NCBI RefSeq assembly: GCF_002250505.1
Contig: NZ_NJGY01000001.1
Coordinates: 1,422,489-1,486,488 of the forward strand
Direction: 5' to 3'
Source of the DNA: Janthinobacterium sp. PC23-8
GTDB taxonomy: Bacteria; Pseudomonadota; Gammaproteobacteria; Burkholderiales; Burkholderiaceae_D
Length of the DNA stretch: 64,000 bases
Part shown: in pieces, positions 15,485 to 24,671 of the stretch
Layout: the number at the start of each line of letters is the position of its first letter
Position numbering within the stretch: the stretch's first letter is position 1
Notes under the pieces: generated by a model
The model's input: only the letters and a program-made list of their open reading frames with translations
Databases searched by the model: none
Told to the model about the DNA's origin: nothing
Made by a program: the position numbers and the translations under genes

Positions 15485-18400
15485 CCGCCTGATCGCCACC
15501 TGCTGCCAGCGGCGCGGCATCGTCTGGCTGGTGCTGCTGTTCGTCGCCATCTACGGCGTCTACAGCTGGAAGCAGCTGCCCATCGAAGCCTATCCCGATA
15601 TTGCCGACGTCACCTCGCAGATCGTCACGCAAGTGCCGGGCCTGGGCGCCGAGGAAATCGAACAGCAGATCACGATTCCGCTCGAGCGCGCGCTGCTGGG
15701 TACGCCCGGCATGCATGTGCTGCGCACGCGCAGCCTGTTCGCGCTGTCGCTGGTGACCGTGGTGTTCGAGGACGGCAGCGACGGCTACTTCACGCGCCAG
15801 CGGCTGCAGGAGCGCATGGATACCGTCAACCTGCCCTACGGCGCCAAGCCGGCGCTCGACCCCTACACCTCGCCCACCGGCGAGATCTACCGCTATACGC
15901 TGGAATCGAAAACGCGCAGCCTGCGCGAACTGTCCGAGCTGCAGTTCTGGACCGTGATCCCGCGCCTGCAGCAGGTGCGCGGCGTGGCCGGCGTCAGCAA
16001 TTTCGGCGGCCTGACGACGCAATTCATGCTGGAGCTCGACCCGGCAAAACTGTCCAGCTACGGGCTGTCGCTGGCCCAGGTCAAGGACGCCATCAACGCC
16101 AATAATATCAGCGGCGGCGGCAGCGTGATCGACCGTGGCCAGCAGTCCTACGTGGTGCGCGGCGTGGGCCTGCTGCATTCGCTGGACGACATGGGCAATG
16201 TGGTGGTGACGTCCAAAAATGGCGTGCCGGTGCTGGTCAAGGACCTGGGCAAGCTCGCCTACGGCAACGTCGAACGGCGCGGCGTGCTGGGCAAGGACAA
16301 CAATCCCGACACCATCGAAGGCATCACCCTGCTGCTGAAGGACTTCAATCCGTCCGAGGCGCTGGCCGGCATCCATGCGGCCGTCGACGAACTCAATACG
16401 CGCCAGCTGCCGAAAGACGTCAAAATCGTGCCGTATCTTGACCGCAGCTCGCTGATCGACGCCACCTTGCACACGGTCGGCTCGACCCTGGGCGAAGGCA
16501 TGCTGCTGGTGGCCCTAGTGCTGCTGCTGTTCCTGGGCAGCCCGCGCGCGGCCGCCATCGTTGCGCTGACGATCCCGCTGGCGCTGCTGATCGCCTTTAT
16601 CTTCATGCATCATTTTAAAATTCCCGCCAACCTGCTGTCGCTGGGGGCGATCGACTTCGGCATCCTGGTCGACGGTTCGGTGGTGGTGCTGGAAAACCTG
16701 CTGCGCCGCCGCGAGCGCGAGCAGCAGCGGCCCTTGAGCATCGAGGACGCCATCGAGGCGACGTTGCAGGTGGCGCGCCCCATCATGTTCGGCATGGCCG
16801 TCATCATCGCCGCCTATTTGCCGCTGTTCGCCTTCCAGCGCATCGAATACAAGCTGTTTTCGCCGATGGCCTACGCGGTCGGCGCGGCGCTGGTGGGTGC
16901 GCTGGTGGTGGCGCTGGTGCTGATCCCTGGCCTGGCCTGGATCGCCTTGCGCAAGCCGCGCCCCATGTTCCACAACCGCGCGCTGGAAAAGCTGGCCGCG
17001 CTGTACGGCCGCTTCCTGGAGCGGGCGGTAGGCGGCAGGCGCTGGGTGGTGATGGTGTGCGCCGCCTCGCTGGCCGGCCTGGCGCTGCTGGGCGCGACCA
17101 TCGGCCGCGACTTCCTGCCTTATCTTGATGAAGGCTCCTTGTGGCTGCAGGTGCAGATGCCGCCCGGCATCACGCTGGAAAAAGCGTCCATCATGGCCAG
17201 CGAATTGCGCCACGCCGCGCTGGAGTTTCCGGAAGTGTCGACCATCGTCACGCAGACCGGGCGCAATGACGACGGCACCGATTACTGGACGCCGTCGCAT
17301 ATCGAAGCGAGCGTGGGCCTGCAGCCGTACAAAAGCTGGAAGTCGGGCATGGACAAGCAGCAGCTGATCGCCAAGATGAACGAACGCTTCGCGCGCATGC
17401 CCGGCTACACGGTGGCCTTCATGCAGCCGATGATCGACGGCGTGCAGGACAAGCTGTCGGGCGCGCACAGCGACCTGACGGTCAAGATCTTCGGCAATGA
17501 CCTCGATGAAGTGCGCACCCTGGCCGGCAAGGTGGCCAAGGTGCTGCGCACCGTGCCGGGCGCCTCCGACGTGGCGGTCGACGTCGAGCCGCCGCTGCCG
17601 AACCTGAAAGTGGAACTCGATCGCGCGGCCGCCGCCCGCTACGGCATCAACGCGGCCGACGTGGCCGACCTGATCTCGACCGGCATCGGCGGCGCGCCGA
17701 TCGGCCAGCTGTATGTAGGCGAGAAAAGCTACAGCATCGCCGTGCGCTTTCCACTGGCCATGCGATCAAACCCCGACGCCATCGCCGGCCTGATGCTGAC
17801 CGCCGCCAATGGCGCGCGGATTCCTCTGGCGCAGGTGGCCACCATCAGCACCACCTCGGGCGAGAGCGTGATCGTGCGCGAAATGGGGCGGCGCCACATC
17901 ATCGTGCGCCTGAACGCCCGTGGCCGCGACCTGGCCAGCTTCCTGGCCGAAGCGCGTCCGCTGCTGGACCAGGCCGTCGCCTACGACCACCAGCGCATCA
18001 ACATGGAATGGGGCGGCCAGTTCGAGAACCTGCAGCGCGCGCAAAGCCGCCTGGCCATCATTTTGCCGATGACCCTGGGCGCCATGTTCTTGCTGCTGTT
18101 CTGCCAGTTCCGCAACCTGCGCCAGCCGGCGCTGGTGCTGCTGGCCGTGCCGCTGGCCATGCTCGGCGGCCTGGCCGCGCTGCACCTGCGCGGCATGACC
18201 CTGAACGTATCGAGCGCGGTCGGCTTTATCGCCCTGTTCGGCGTGGCCGTCCTGAACGCCGTGCTGATGCTGGCGCAGCTCAACCGGCTGCGGCTGCAGG
18301 AAAACAAAAGCCTGCGCGAGGCCGTGCTCGAAGGCGCGCGCGACCGCATGCGCCCGGTGCTGATGACGGCCACCGTGGCCGCCCTGGGCCTGACACCCGC

Positions 18401-18590
18401 CATGCTGGCCACGGGCCTGGGCAGCGATGTGCAGCGCCCGCTGGCGACGGTGGTGGTGGGTGGCCTGGTGACGGCTACCGCCTTGACCCTGCTGCTGTTG
18501 CCGGCTCTGTATTACCTGATCGAGGCGCACATGATCAAACGGGCCGAGCGCCAGCATCCAACCGAGGGAGAAACCCATGACAAGATTTAA
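15477..18590 (+). CDS. Heavy-metal RND efflux pump, CzcA-like
   Basis: A 1037-residue pump of the HME-RND family. It begins MIDRLIATCCQRRGIVWLVL, has IEAYPDIADVTSQIVTQVPG in the first porter loop, and in helix 4 reads LGAIDFGILVDGSVVVLENL. This DFG-x3-DG-x4-LEN pattern is the proton-relay signature of the CzcA/divalent-cation branch, unlike the monovalent Cu/Ag branch typified by CusA. It is coupled to both neighbours by overlapping codons. Likely cargo is Zn, Cd or Co, but that rests only on the family pattern. Confidence 0.94.
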   Translation: MIDRLIATCCQRRGIVWLVLLFVAIYGVYSWKQLPIEAYPDIADVTSQIVTQVPGLGAEEIEQQITIPLERALLGTPGMHVLRTRSLFALSLVTVVFEDGSDGYFTRQRLQERMDTVNLPYGAKPALDPYTSPTGEIYRYTLESKTRSLRELSELQFWTVIPRLQQVRGVAGVSNFGGLTTQFMLELDPAKLSSYGLSLAQVKDAINANNISGGGSVIDRGQQSYVVRGVGLLHSLDDMGNVVVTSKNGVPVLVKDLGKLAYGNVERRGVLGKDNNPDTIEGITLLLKDFNPSEALAGIHAAVDELNTRQLPKDVKIVPYLDRSSLIDATLHTVGSTLGEGMLLVALVLLLFLGSPRAAAIVALTIPLALLIAFIFMHHFKIPANLLSLGAIDFGILVDGSVVVLENLLRRREREQQRPLSIEDAIEATLQVARPIMFGMAVIIAAYLPLFAFQRIEYKLFSPMAYAVGAALVGALVVALVLIPGLAWIALRKPRPMFHNRALEKLAALYGRFLERAVGGRRWVVMVCAASLAGLALLGATIGRDFLPYLDEGSLWLQVQMPPGITLEKASIMASELRHAALEFPEVSTIVTQTGRNDDGTDYWTPSHIEASVGLQPYKSWKSGMDKQQLIAKMNERFARMPGYTVAFMQPMIDGVQDKLSGAHSDLTVKIFGNDLDEVRTLAGKVAKVLRTVPGASDVAVDVEPPLPNLKVELDRAAAARYGINAADVADLISTGIGGAPIGQLYVGEKSYSIAVRFPLAMRSNPDAIAGLMLTAANGARIPLAQVATISTTSGESVIVREMGRRHIIVRLNARGRDLASFLAEARPLLDQAVAYDHQRINMEWGGQFENLQRAQSRLAIILPMTLGAMFLLLFCQFRNLRQPALVLLAVPLAMLGGLAALHLRGMTLNVSSAVGFIALFGVAVLNAVLMLAQLNRLRLQENKSLREAVLEGARDRMRPVLMTATVAALGLTPAMLATGLGSDVQRPLATVVVGGLVTATALTLLLLPALYYLIEAHMIKRAERQHPTEGETHDKI

Positions 18591-19854
18591 TTACTTCCTG
18601 GCCGCCTGCCTGATGAGCCCCTGCGCCATGGCCGCGCCGCTGAGTTTTGACGCCTATCTGTCGGCCGTGGAGCACAACAGCCTGGAACTGCAGGCGCAGC
18701 AGGAAAGCATCACCTCGGCCAAAGCCGGCATCGGCATCGCCGGCCTGCGCCCCGACCCGCAATTTTCGCTCGGCGCGGGGCGCGAGGCGGTGCAGTCGCT
18801 GCCGCGCCATCCCGTGACCTGGACGCCGGCGCTGGCCATGACGATCGAGACGGGCGGCAAGCGCGACGCGCGCATCAAGGCCGCGCACAGCAACGTGGCG
18901 CTGGCCGAGGAAAACGTGGCCGGCTTCAAAAGCGCGCTGTACGCGAGCAGCGCGGCCGCCTTTACGGAAGCGTGCCGCACGCGCGACGTGGTGGCGCGCA
19001 AGGAGCAGACCCTGGCGGCGCTGTCAAAAGTGGTAGCCGCCAATGAGGTGCGGCGCAAGGCGGGCGACGTGGGCGGCATCGAGCTGCTGCAGTCGCGCGT
19101 CGAACGCGACCGGTTCCAGGCCGAGCTGCTGCAGGCGCGCAGCGATGCGCACAGCGCGCAGCTGGCCTTGTCGCCGCCGCTGGGCCGCCCGTTCGACGAG
19201 CTGTTCCCCGAGGCGCAGCTGGCCTGCGAGGTGCTTGAATTTGACGGCGGCACCAGCAGCGCGCTGCTGGCGCAGGCGCTCGATGCGCGCAGCGACGTGC
19301 GCATCGCCCGCGCCACCTTGGACAATCTGCGCGACGGCGCGGCGCTGGTGCGCGCCAACCGCTCGGTCGACCCGACCGTGACCCTGGGCCTGTCCGCCGT
19401 GCGCGGCTACCATGGCGGCGTTGATGGCAATGGCGCAGCGGTTGACGGCACGGCCCGTTCGCGCGCCGTGACGCTCACGCTGGCCGTGCCGATTCCGCTG
19501 TCGCGGCGCGACCATGGCGACGTGGTGCAGGCCGAAGCGGGCGTGACGCAAGCGATGCTGGCGCTGCGCCAGGCCGAGCTGCAGGCACAGATCCAGGTGC
19601 GCACGGCGCAGTTGCAACTGCGCGCGGCGCAGGACAAGCTGGCGCGCTACCACGACGGCGTGCTGGTCGACGCGCAAAAAGTGGTGGACGGCCTGCGCCT
19701 GTCCTACTTCAGTGGCAACGCCTCGCTGCTGGAGTGGCTGGCGGCGCAGCGCTCGGCCGACGATGCCTGGCAGGGCTATCTGCAGGCGCGCGCCGATGCC
19801 GCCAATGCCAGCACGCAGCTGCAACTGGCCATCGGCCGGCGGCCGGTGCTGTAA
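18577..19854 (+). CDS. TolC-family outer-membrane efflux protein, CzcC-like
   Basis: A 425-residue outer-membrane channel subunit with a signal peptide ending near ALA-type residues (CAMAAPLSF). Two long Ala/Gln/Leu-rich helical repeats are separated by a strand segment (DPTVTLGLSAVRGYH), as in the CzcC branch of TolC-like proteins. The start overlaps the pump stop by 14 bp, and GAGGGAGAAA lies just upstream of the ATG. It completes the adaptor-pump-channel operon. Confidence 0.9.
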   Translation: MTRFNYFLAACLMSPCAMAAPLSFDAYLSAVEHNSLELQAQQESITSAKAGIGIAGLRPDPQFSLGAGREAVQSLPRHPVTWTPALAMTIETGGKRDARIKAAHSNVALAEENVAGFKSALYASSAAAFTEACRTRDVVARKEQTLAALSKVVAANEVRRKAGDVGGIELLQSRVERDRFQAELLQARSDAHSAQLALSPPLGRPFDELFPEAQLACEVLEFDGGTSSALLAQALDARSDVRIARATLDNLRDGAALVRANRSVDPTVTLGLSAVRGYHGGVDGNGAAVDGTARSRAVTLTLAVPIPLSRRDHGDVVQAEAGVTQAMLALRQAELQAQIQVRTAQLQLRAAQDKLARYHDGVLVDAQKVVDGLRLSYFSGNASLLEWLAAQRSADDAWQGYLQARADAANASTQLQLAIGRRPVL

Positions 19855-19868
19855 GGGAAGAAAGACAG

Positions 19869-19891
19869 CCGGCGCGGTGAGTCCGCGCCGG
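19869..19891. terminator. Hairpin after heavy-metal RND operon
   Basis: Perfect 8-bp arms CCGGCGCG and CGCGCCGG flank a 7-base loop, 14 bases past the stop codon. No T-run follows on either strand. It separates the RND operon from a convergent small gene and may serve both. Confidence 0.5.
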
Positions 19892-19906
19892 AGAGGAACG
19901 AAAAAA

Positions 19907-20125
19907 TTACTGCGGCTGGGCTGGCGCGTCGCCTTCAGCCGTGTTGGTACCAGACTCGTCGGCGTCATCGGCGTCGTCGGTTTCTGCGCCCGCTTCACCT
20001 TCGCTGCCATCAGCCGCCTTCGGATTGTTTTTCGCTTCCAGCTTGCGCCTGGCTTTTTCCTCGGCTTTCTTCTTCTTTTCCAGCTCTTTTTGCCGTTTTT
20101 CGTATTGGAAATTTGTCTTGGCCAT
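19907..20125 (-). CDS. Small highly charged conserved protein
   Basis: A 72-residue protein. Residues 1-35 are a Lys/Glu-rich helix with coiled-coil character (MAKTNFQYEKRQKELEKKKK); the rest is an Asp/Glu/Ala-rich, probably disordered tail ending APAQPQ. Small proteins beginning with this MAKTNFQYEKRQKEL wording occur in many proteobacteria without a known function; that is from memory. Start and frame are supported by the charged composition. It is convergent with the RND operon. Confidence 0.7.
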   Translation of the reverse strand: MAKTNFQYEKRQKELEKKKKAEEKARRKLEAKNNPKAADGSEGEAGAETDDADDADESGTNTAEGDAPAQPQ

Positions 20126-20204
20126 TTACTACCTCTTTAATGTTTGTTGTGACAGATAAGCGCACTAGCCACATTATGACGCAGTTAGGCCAAATGCAAA
20201 ATTT

Positions 20205-21122
20205 TCAGCCCCGCGGATGATGTTCGGCATGTAACAACTTCAGCCGTTCGCGCGCCACATGGGTATAGATCTGGGTAGTGGAAATATCGGCGTGCCCCAG
20301 TAACAATTGCACCACACGCAAGTCGGCGCCGTGGTTCAGCAAATGCGTGGCAAACGCGTGGCGCAAGGTGTGCGGCGACAGGGGCGACGTGATGCCGGCG
20401 TGCATCGCATGTTTCTTGATGATGAGCCAGAACATCTGCCGCGTCATGGCGCCGCCGCGGCGCGTGACGAACAGCGCGTCATCCATCTGGCCGTCGAGAA
20501 TAACGGCACGCGCTTGCTTCAGGTAACGCTCGATCCATTGCCGCGCCTGCCCGCCGAACGGTACCAGACGCGTCTTGTCGCCCTTGCCCGTGATGCGCAG
20601 CACGCCATCGTTCAGGCTCAGTTCCACCGTTTTCAGGTCCACCAGTTCCGACACGCGCAGGCCGCTCGCATACATTAATTCAAGCATCGTGCGCTCGCGC
20701 AGGCCCAGCGGCGTGGCCACGTCGGGCGCGGCCAGCAGCGCTTCGACCTGCGCTTCGGAGAGGGTATGGACGAAACGCGCGGGCTGCCTGGCCGACACCA
20801 GCTTCAGGCAGGGATCGACATCGATATGTTTCTGGCGCAGCGCCAGTTGGTAAAAGCGCTTGAGCACCGACAGGCGGCGGTTCGAGGACGTGGCCTTGCT
20901 GTCGTCGTGGCGGGCCGTGAAATAGGCTTCGATGTCGGCCGTGCTGACGTCGAACAGGCTGTCGCGCCCGGGGAGGTTCACTTCCAGCCAGCGCGCGAAC
21001 AGGCGCATGTCGCGCCGGTAGGCGTCGAGCGAGTTCTTCGACAGGCCGTCTTCCAGCCACAGGCTGTCGCAGAATTCATCGATCAGGGTGGCATTATCGG
21101 GCGCAAGCAGGCTGTTCATCAT
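20205..21122 (-). CDS. xerD: Site-specific tyrosine recombinase XerD
   Basis: XerD with XerC resolves chromosome dimers at dif. At 305 residues it has the usual length. The N-terminal SAM-like domain (LIDEFCDSLWLEDGLSKNSL) is followed by the catalytic domain with R in YASGLRVSELV, K in TGKGDKTRLVPF, H-x-x-R in SPHTLRHAFATHLL, H in LLGHADISTT and the nucleophile in QIYTHVARERLK. The start MMNSLLAPDN (21122) was chosen because sequence upstream of it matches no Xer protein. It is a housekeeping gene and not an island integrase. Confidence 0.92.
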   Translation of the reverse strand: MMNSLLAPDNATLIDEFCDSLWLEDGLSKNSLDAYRRDMRLFARWLEVNLPGRDSLFDVSTADIEAYFTARHDDSKATSSNRRLSVLKRFYQLALRQKHIDVDPCLKLVSARQPARFVHTLSEAQVEALLAAPDVATPLGLRERTMLELMYASGLRVSELVDLKTVELSLNDGVLRITGKGDKTRLVPFGGQARQWIERYLKQARAVILDGQMDDALFVTRRGGAMTRQMFWLIIKKHAMHAGITSPLSPHTLRHAFATHLLNHGADLRVVQLLLGHADISTTQIYTHVARERLKLLHAEHHPRG

Positions 21123-21253
21123 CGGCACGGTCGCGATCAAAAAATTAAATGTGGTAAATATACAACTGGAACTGGCTGTCCGCGCACCAGAAAGTGGCGT
21201 GCACCTGATTATGCCTGCACCAAGGGCGGGGAGGTGATGGTGTGCGGCGGACG

Positions 21254-21280
21254 AAAAAAAAGCGCACCAGCCGGTGCGCT
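21254..21280 (-). terminator. Intrinsic terminator on the minus strand
   Basis: An 8-bp stem (AGCGCACC/GGTGCGCT, 21261-21280) with a 4-base loop is followed on the minus strand by a run of T (A-run 21254-21261 on the plus strand). It is well placed to end transcription from the TRAP operon, or from the small reading frame just upstream of it, before xerD. Confidence 0.8.
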
Positions 21281-21351
21281 TCAAGTATTTCTTCACGTTC
21301 CCGGTCGTTTGGGTCCGCCGGTGACAGCTTGTGGCCGCAGACAGCGATGAC

Positions 21352-21489
21352 TCAACAACTTCTGTGAAACGTGTGTCTCCTCAATATATCCCCGGTATCA
21401 ATACCGTTTTTATAGACCACTCCCCCCACCAACCATATAACCAATTCTGTCTTGCCTGCCTTGCTGACGGACCGTAGCAACTCGTCCAT
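21352..21489 (-). CDS. Possible 45-residue small protein
   Basis: A short frame beginning MDELLRSVSKAGKTELVIW is preceded by AAGGGGG four bases before the ATG, and ends at 21352, about 70 bases before an intrinsic terminator. It sits in the 447-bp gap between dctM and xerD. A hydrophobic centre (LVIWLVGGVVY) could span a membrane. I do not recognise it. It could equally be part of a small RNA ending at that terminator. The rest of the gap shows nothing else. Confidence 0.3.
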   Translation of the reverse strand: MDELLRSVSKAGKTELVIWLVGGVVYKNGIDTGDILRRHTFHRSC

Positions 21490-21569
21490 GTTTCCCCCTT
21501 AAGGCCGCCCATCATAACGTATTTAATCTGCAGGATCGACTTTTTTTGCACCATGACGTGGCAGGCCGA

Positions 21570-22850
21570 TCAGCTATAAATTAAATTTGGCAGCCACAGC
21601 GATATTTGTGGTACGTACGTAATGAGCATGAGGAAGGCCAGCATGGTCAGCAGCCATGGCATCACCGCCACGGTCAGCTCGGAAATACCCATCTTGGTGA
21701 TGCCGGAGGCGACATACAAGTTCAATCCGACGGGCGGATGACACATGCCGACTTCCATGTTGACCACGATCAGAATGCCGAAATGCACGGGATCGATGCC
21801 CAGTTTCATGGCCACGGGGAACAGGATGGGCGCCATGATCAGCACGATCGACGATGGCTCCATCACATTGCCGGCCAGCAGCAGCAGGACGTTGACCACC
21901 AACAGGAAGCTGATCACGCCCAGGCCCTTGCCCGTGATCCACTCGGCCATCGCTTGTGGAATATTCTCGCTGGTCATCAGGAACGAGAACAGCACGGCGT
22001 TGGTGATGATGTACAGCAACATCGCCGACATGGCGGCCGAATCGAGCAGCACTTTGCCCACCTGCTTGAGTTTCAGGTCCTTGTAGACAAAGACGGCGAT
22101 GAAGAAGGCATACACGGCGGCCATGGCAGCCGCTTCCGTCGGCGTAAAGGCGCCAGAGTAGATTCCCCCCATGACGATGACGATCAACAACAATCCCCAG
22201 GCACTTTTCTTGAACGTGACGAAGCGCTCGCCCCAGCTGGCCTTTTTCATGCGCGGATAGTTGTGCTTGCGCGCCAAAAACCAGGTGGTCAGGCCCAGCA
22301 GCATGGCCAGCATCATGCCGGGAATCACGCCTGCCATGAACAGCTTGCCGACCGAGGTGTTGGTGCTGACCGAATACATCACCATCACGATCGATGGCGG
22401 AATCAGAATGCCCAGGGCACCCGAAGTGGTGATGACGCCGGCGCCAAAGCCGCGCGGATAACCCTGCTTGACCATGGCCGGCAGGATGATCGAGCCGATG
22501 GCCACCACGGTGGCCGGGCTCGAACCGGAGACGGCGGCAAACAGCGCGCACGCCATCACGCCGGCCAGCGCCAGCCCGCCATGCCAGTGTCCGACCATGG
22601 AACTGGCAAAGTTGATCATGCGCCGCGCCACCCCGCCATGCGTGAGGAAGTTGCCCGCCAGGATAAAAAACGGAATGGCCATGATCTCGAACTTCTCGAT
22701 GCCCGTGAAAATCTTCAGGGCCACCGATTCGATCGGCACGCTGGTCATGGTAAACAGGAAGGTCAGCACCGTCAGACCCAGCGAGATGGAGATCGGCATG
22801 CCTGTCAGCATCAGTGCCAGCAATAACACAAAGATAATCAGGGCATTCAT
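21570..22850 (-). CDS. dctM: TRAP transporter large permease DctM
   Basis: A 426-residue, roughly 12-helix subunit that carries the solute in Na+-coupled TRAP transport. Family phrases: LALMLTGMPISISLGL at the start, FFILAGNFLTHGGVARRMI, AVSGSSPATVVAIGSIILPAM, GALGILIPPSIVMVMY and IDPVHFGILIVVNMEVG. It overlaps the small subunit gene by 4 bp (ATGA). With DctP and DctQ it forms a C4-dicarboxylate-type uptake system. It is the last gene of the operon. Confidence 0.95.
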   Translation of the reverse strand: MNALIIFVLLLALMLTGMPISISLGLTVLTFLFTMTSVPIESVALKIFTGIEKFEIMAIPFFILAGNFLTHGGVARRMINFASSMVGHWHGGLALAGVMACALFAAVSGSSPATVVAIGSIILPAMVKQGYPRGFGAGVITTSGALGILIPPSIVMVMYSVSTNTSVGKLFMAGVIPGMMLAMLLGLTTWFLARKHNYPRMKKASWGERFVTFKKSAWGLLLIVIVMGGIYSGAFTPTEAAAMAAVYAFFIAVFVYKDLKLKQVGKVLLDSAAMSAMLLYIITNAVLFSFLMTSENIPQAMAEWITGKGLGVISFLLVVNVLLLLAGNVMEPSSIVLIMAPILFPVAMKLGIDPVHFGILIVVNMEVGMCHPPVGLNLYVASGITKMGISELTVAVMPWLLTMLAFLMLITYVPQISLWLPNLIYS

Positions 22851-23419
22851 GCTTTGGCTCCTTTTTCTTCGGCGGCCAATTCTTCATCGAGGCCTTCGAC
22901 ATGCGAATGGTCGTGTTTGGGCAAGGCGCCGGTCTTGATGAAATGCACCATCACCTGCATGAAACGGAAACACATCAGATAGGAACCCAGCGGCACGGCC
23001 AGGTAGACGATCCACATCGGCATTTCCATGTCGGCCGAGGTCTGGTCGGTATGGCCGATGGACCAGACGAAGCTCGCTCCCAGCGTTCCCACGATGGCGG
23101 TAAACAGCGCGCCGGCGCCCAGACCGAAGACGATGAAACGATCGCGCCAGCGCGGGTTCATGCGGTTGATCAGCACATCGACGCCCACATGGATGCCGGT
23201 GCGCACGCCATAGGCGGCGCCGAACTTGGCCATCCAGACGAACATGTAGATGCACAGCTCCTGGGCCCAGCTGGTATTGATTTGAATCAGATAGTCTTGC
23301 ACGCCCGGAATGGGCAGGCCGGAAAGGTAGCGGTGCACGACCGCCACGAAGATGATGAAGGTGGCCGCGCCCATCAGGGACGCGATCAGCCACTCTTCCA
23401 GGTGATCCAGAAATTTCAT
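22847..23419 (-). CDS. dctQ: TRAP transporter small permease DctQ
   Basis: A 190-residue, four-helix partner of DctM. It starts MKFLDHLEEWLIASLMGAAT and shows the family stretch WAQELCIYMFVWMAKFGAAY followed by VRTGIHVGVDVLI. The C-terminus is an acidic, His-containing tail. It lies 125 bp after dctP and overlaps dctM by 4 bp, so the order dctP-dctQ-dctM matches the classical Rhodobacter capsulatus operon. Confidence 0.94.
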   Translation of the reverse strand: MKFLDHLEEWLIASLMGAATFIIFVAVVHRYLSGLPIPGVQDYLIQINTSWAQELCIYMFVWMAKFGAAYGVRTGIHVGVDVLINRMNPRWRDRFIVFGLGAGALFTAIVGTLGASFVWSIGHTDQTSADMEMPMWIVYLAVPLGSYLMCFRFMQVMVHFIKTGALPKHDHSHVEGLDEELAAEEKGAKA

Positions 23420-23544
23420 GATCGACTCTCAAAGAAATGCGGGTGCAGGAACGCCTGCGCAGGACGCGCAGGCGAGGTTCGGGCATCAATGGCGGGAGCG
23501 TTCCCCCGCCCGCCGCGCAGCGGCGCGGCGGAACTGCGCCGTGT

Positions 23545-24543
23545 TTACTTGGCGCTTTCCTTGTTGATGGCCGAGATCAGCTCCTTGCCGATGCGCTCTT
23601 CCATGCTCTTTTGCACGGGCGCGAGCGCACGGCGCCATTCAGCCTGCTCCTGCACCGTCAGGGTGTAGACCTGGGTCTTGCCCGTCTTCTTGATGGCGTC
23701 GAGGGCCTGGTCATTGTCGCGCTGGGCGATGGCTTTTTCAAACGTCGTCGCTTCGCGCATGGCTTTTTCCAGCTGGCCGCGTATCTCCGGCGGCAAGCCA
23801 TCCCAGAATTTCTTGTTGACGATGACGGCGTAGCCCAGGTAGCCATGATTGGACACAGTCACATGCTTTTGCACTTCATGCATTTTTTGCGTATACATGT
23901 TCGACGGCGGATTTTCCGTGCCATCGACCACGCCGGTCTGCAGGGCCTGATACACTTCCGAAAAAGCCAGCACCTGTGGATTGGCGCCCAGCGCGCGCAT
24001 CTGTGCGTCGAGCACCTTGGACGACTGGATGCGCATCTTCAGGCCCTTGAAGTCAGCCGGCTTGTGCAGCGGTTTGTTGGCCGACATGACCTTGAAACCA
24101 TTGTCCCAGTACGCCAGCCCCGTGATACCCTTGGGTTCGAGCTTTTTCAGCAGGCTCTTGCCGATATCGCCTTCGGTGACGTTGTACAGGGCGGTCTTGG
24201 TCGGGAAAATATACGGCAGGTCGAACGCTTCGAATTCCTTCACGCCCAGCGGGCCGAATTTGGCCAGCGAAGGCGCCAGCATCTGCACCGCACCCAGTTG
24301 CAGGGCTTCAAGCTCTTCCTTGTCCTTGTACAGCTGGCTGTTCGGATACAGTTCGACCTTGACCTTGCCGTTGGTGGCTTTCTCGGCCAGTTGCTTGAAG
24401 CGCTCGGCAGCCTGGCCTTTTGGCGTATCGGTGGCCACCACATGGCTGAATTTGATGACGATCGGGGCCTGGGCATGGGCGCCGACGGCGGCGGTGGCGC
24501 CGATGGCCGCGCATAGCGCGACCAGAATGGATTTCATGTGCAT
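23545..24543 (-). CDS. dctP: TRAP transporter periplasmic solute-binding protein DctP
   Basis: A 332-residue binding protein with a Sec signal peptide (MHMKSILVALCAAIGATAAV, cleavage after AHA). DctP-family elements include IKFSHVVATDTPKGQAAERF, PYIFPTKTALYNV, GLKMRIQSSKVLDA containing the conserved carboxylate-binding Arg, and LQTGVVDGTENPPSNMY. The MHM start (24543) was chosen because AGGAG lies six bases upstream of it. Likely ligands are C4-dicarboxylates such as succinate, malate or fumarate, by similarity to the family and by the adjacent DctS/DctR-type genes. Confidence 0.94.
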   Translation of the reverse strand: MHMKSILVALCAAIGATAAVGAHAQAPIVIKFSHVVATDTPKGQAAERFKQLAEKATNGKVKVELYPNSQLYKDKEELEALQLGAVQMLAPSLAKFGPLGVKEFEAFDLPYIFPTKTALYNVTEGDIGKSLLKKLEPKGITGLAYWDNGFKVMSANKPLHKPADFKGLKMRIQSSKVLDAQMRALGANPQVLAFSEVYQALQTGVVDGTENPPSNMYTQKMHEVQKHVTVSNHGYLGYAVIVNKKFWDGLPPEIRGQLEKAMREATTFEKAIAQRDNDQALDAIKKTGKTQVYTLTVQEQAEWRRALAPVQKSMEERIGKELISAINKESAK

Positions 24544-24573
24544 TGCTGTCTCCTGTATGGTTTTTTAAAATTT

Positions 24574-24602
24574 ATTATTTGTCTATTTCGATATTCCGCC
24601 AA
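24574..24602 (-). promoter_or_regulatory. Predicted promoter of dctPQM
   Basis: On the minus strand TTGGCG (24602-24597) and AATAAT (24579-24574) are 17 bp apart, upstream of dctP. The weak -35 box and the palindrome centred about 60 bp upstream of the expected start site fit an activator-dependent promoter. Confidence 0.45.
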
Positions 24603-24616
24603 AGAAAAATTCATGA

Positions 24617-24638
24617 CTATTGTGGTTAACCACAATAG
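24617..24638. promoter_or_regulatory. Perfect 22-bp palindrome, probable DctR operator
   Basis: CTATTGTGGTT followed by its exact complement stands midway between the divergent dctPQM and sensor-kinase genes. The cognate regulator encoded at 26743 has a LuxR-type helix-turn-helix that would bind such a dyad as a dimer. The assignment to that regulator is inference. Confidence 0.6.
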
Positions 24639-24671
24639 CCGCGTGCCGATTAGCCGCTACCCTGCGATCCC

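Noticed and set aside
20205-21122. XerD as the integrase of the tRNA-Met island
   Set aside because: It is 18 kb from the island, has core codon use and full XerD motifs, and lies outside the att repeats.
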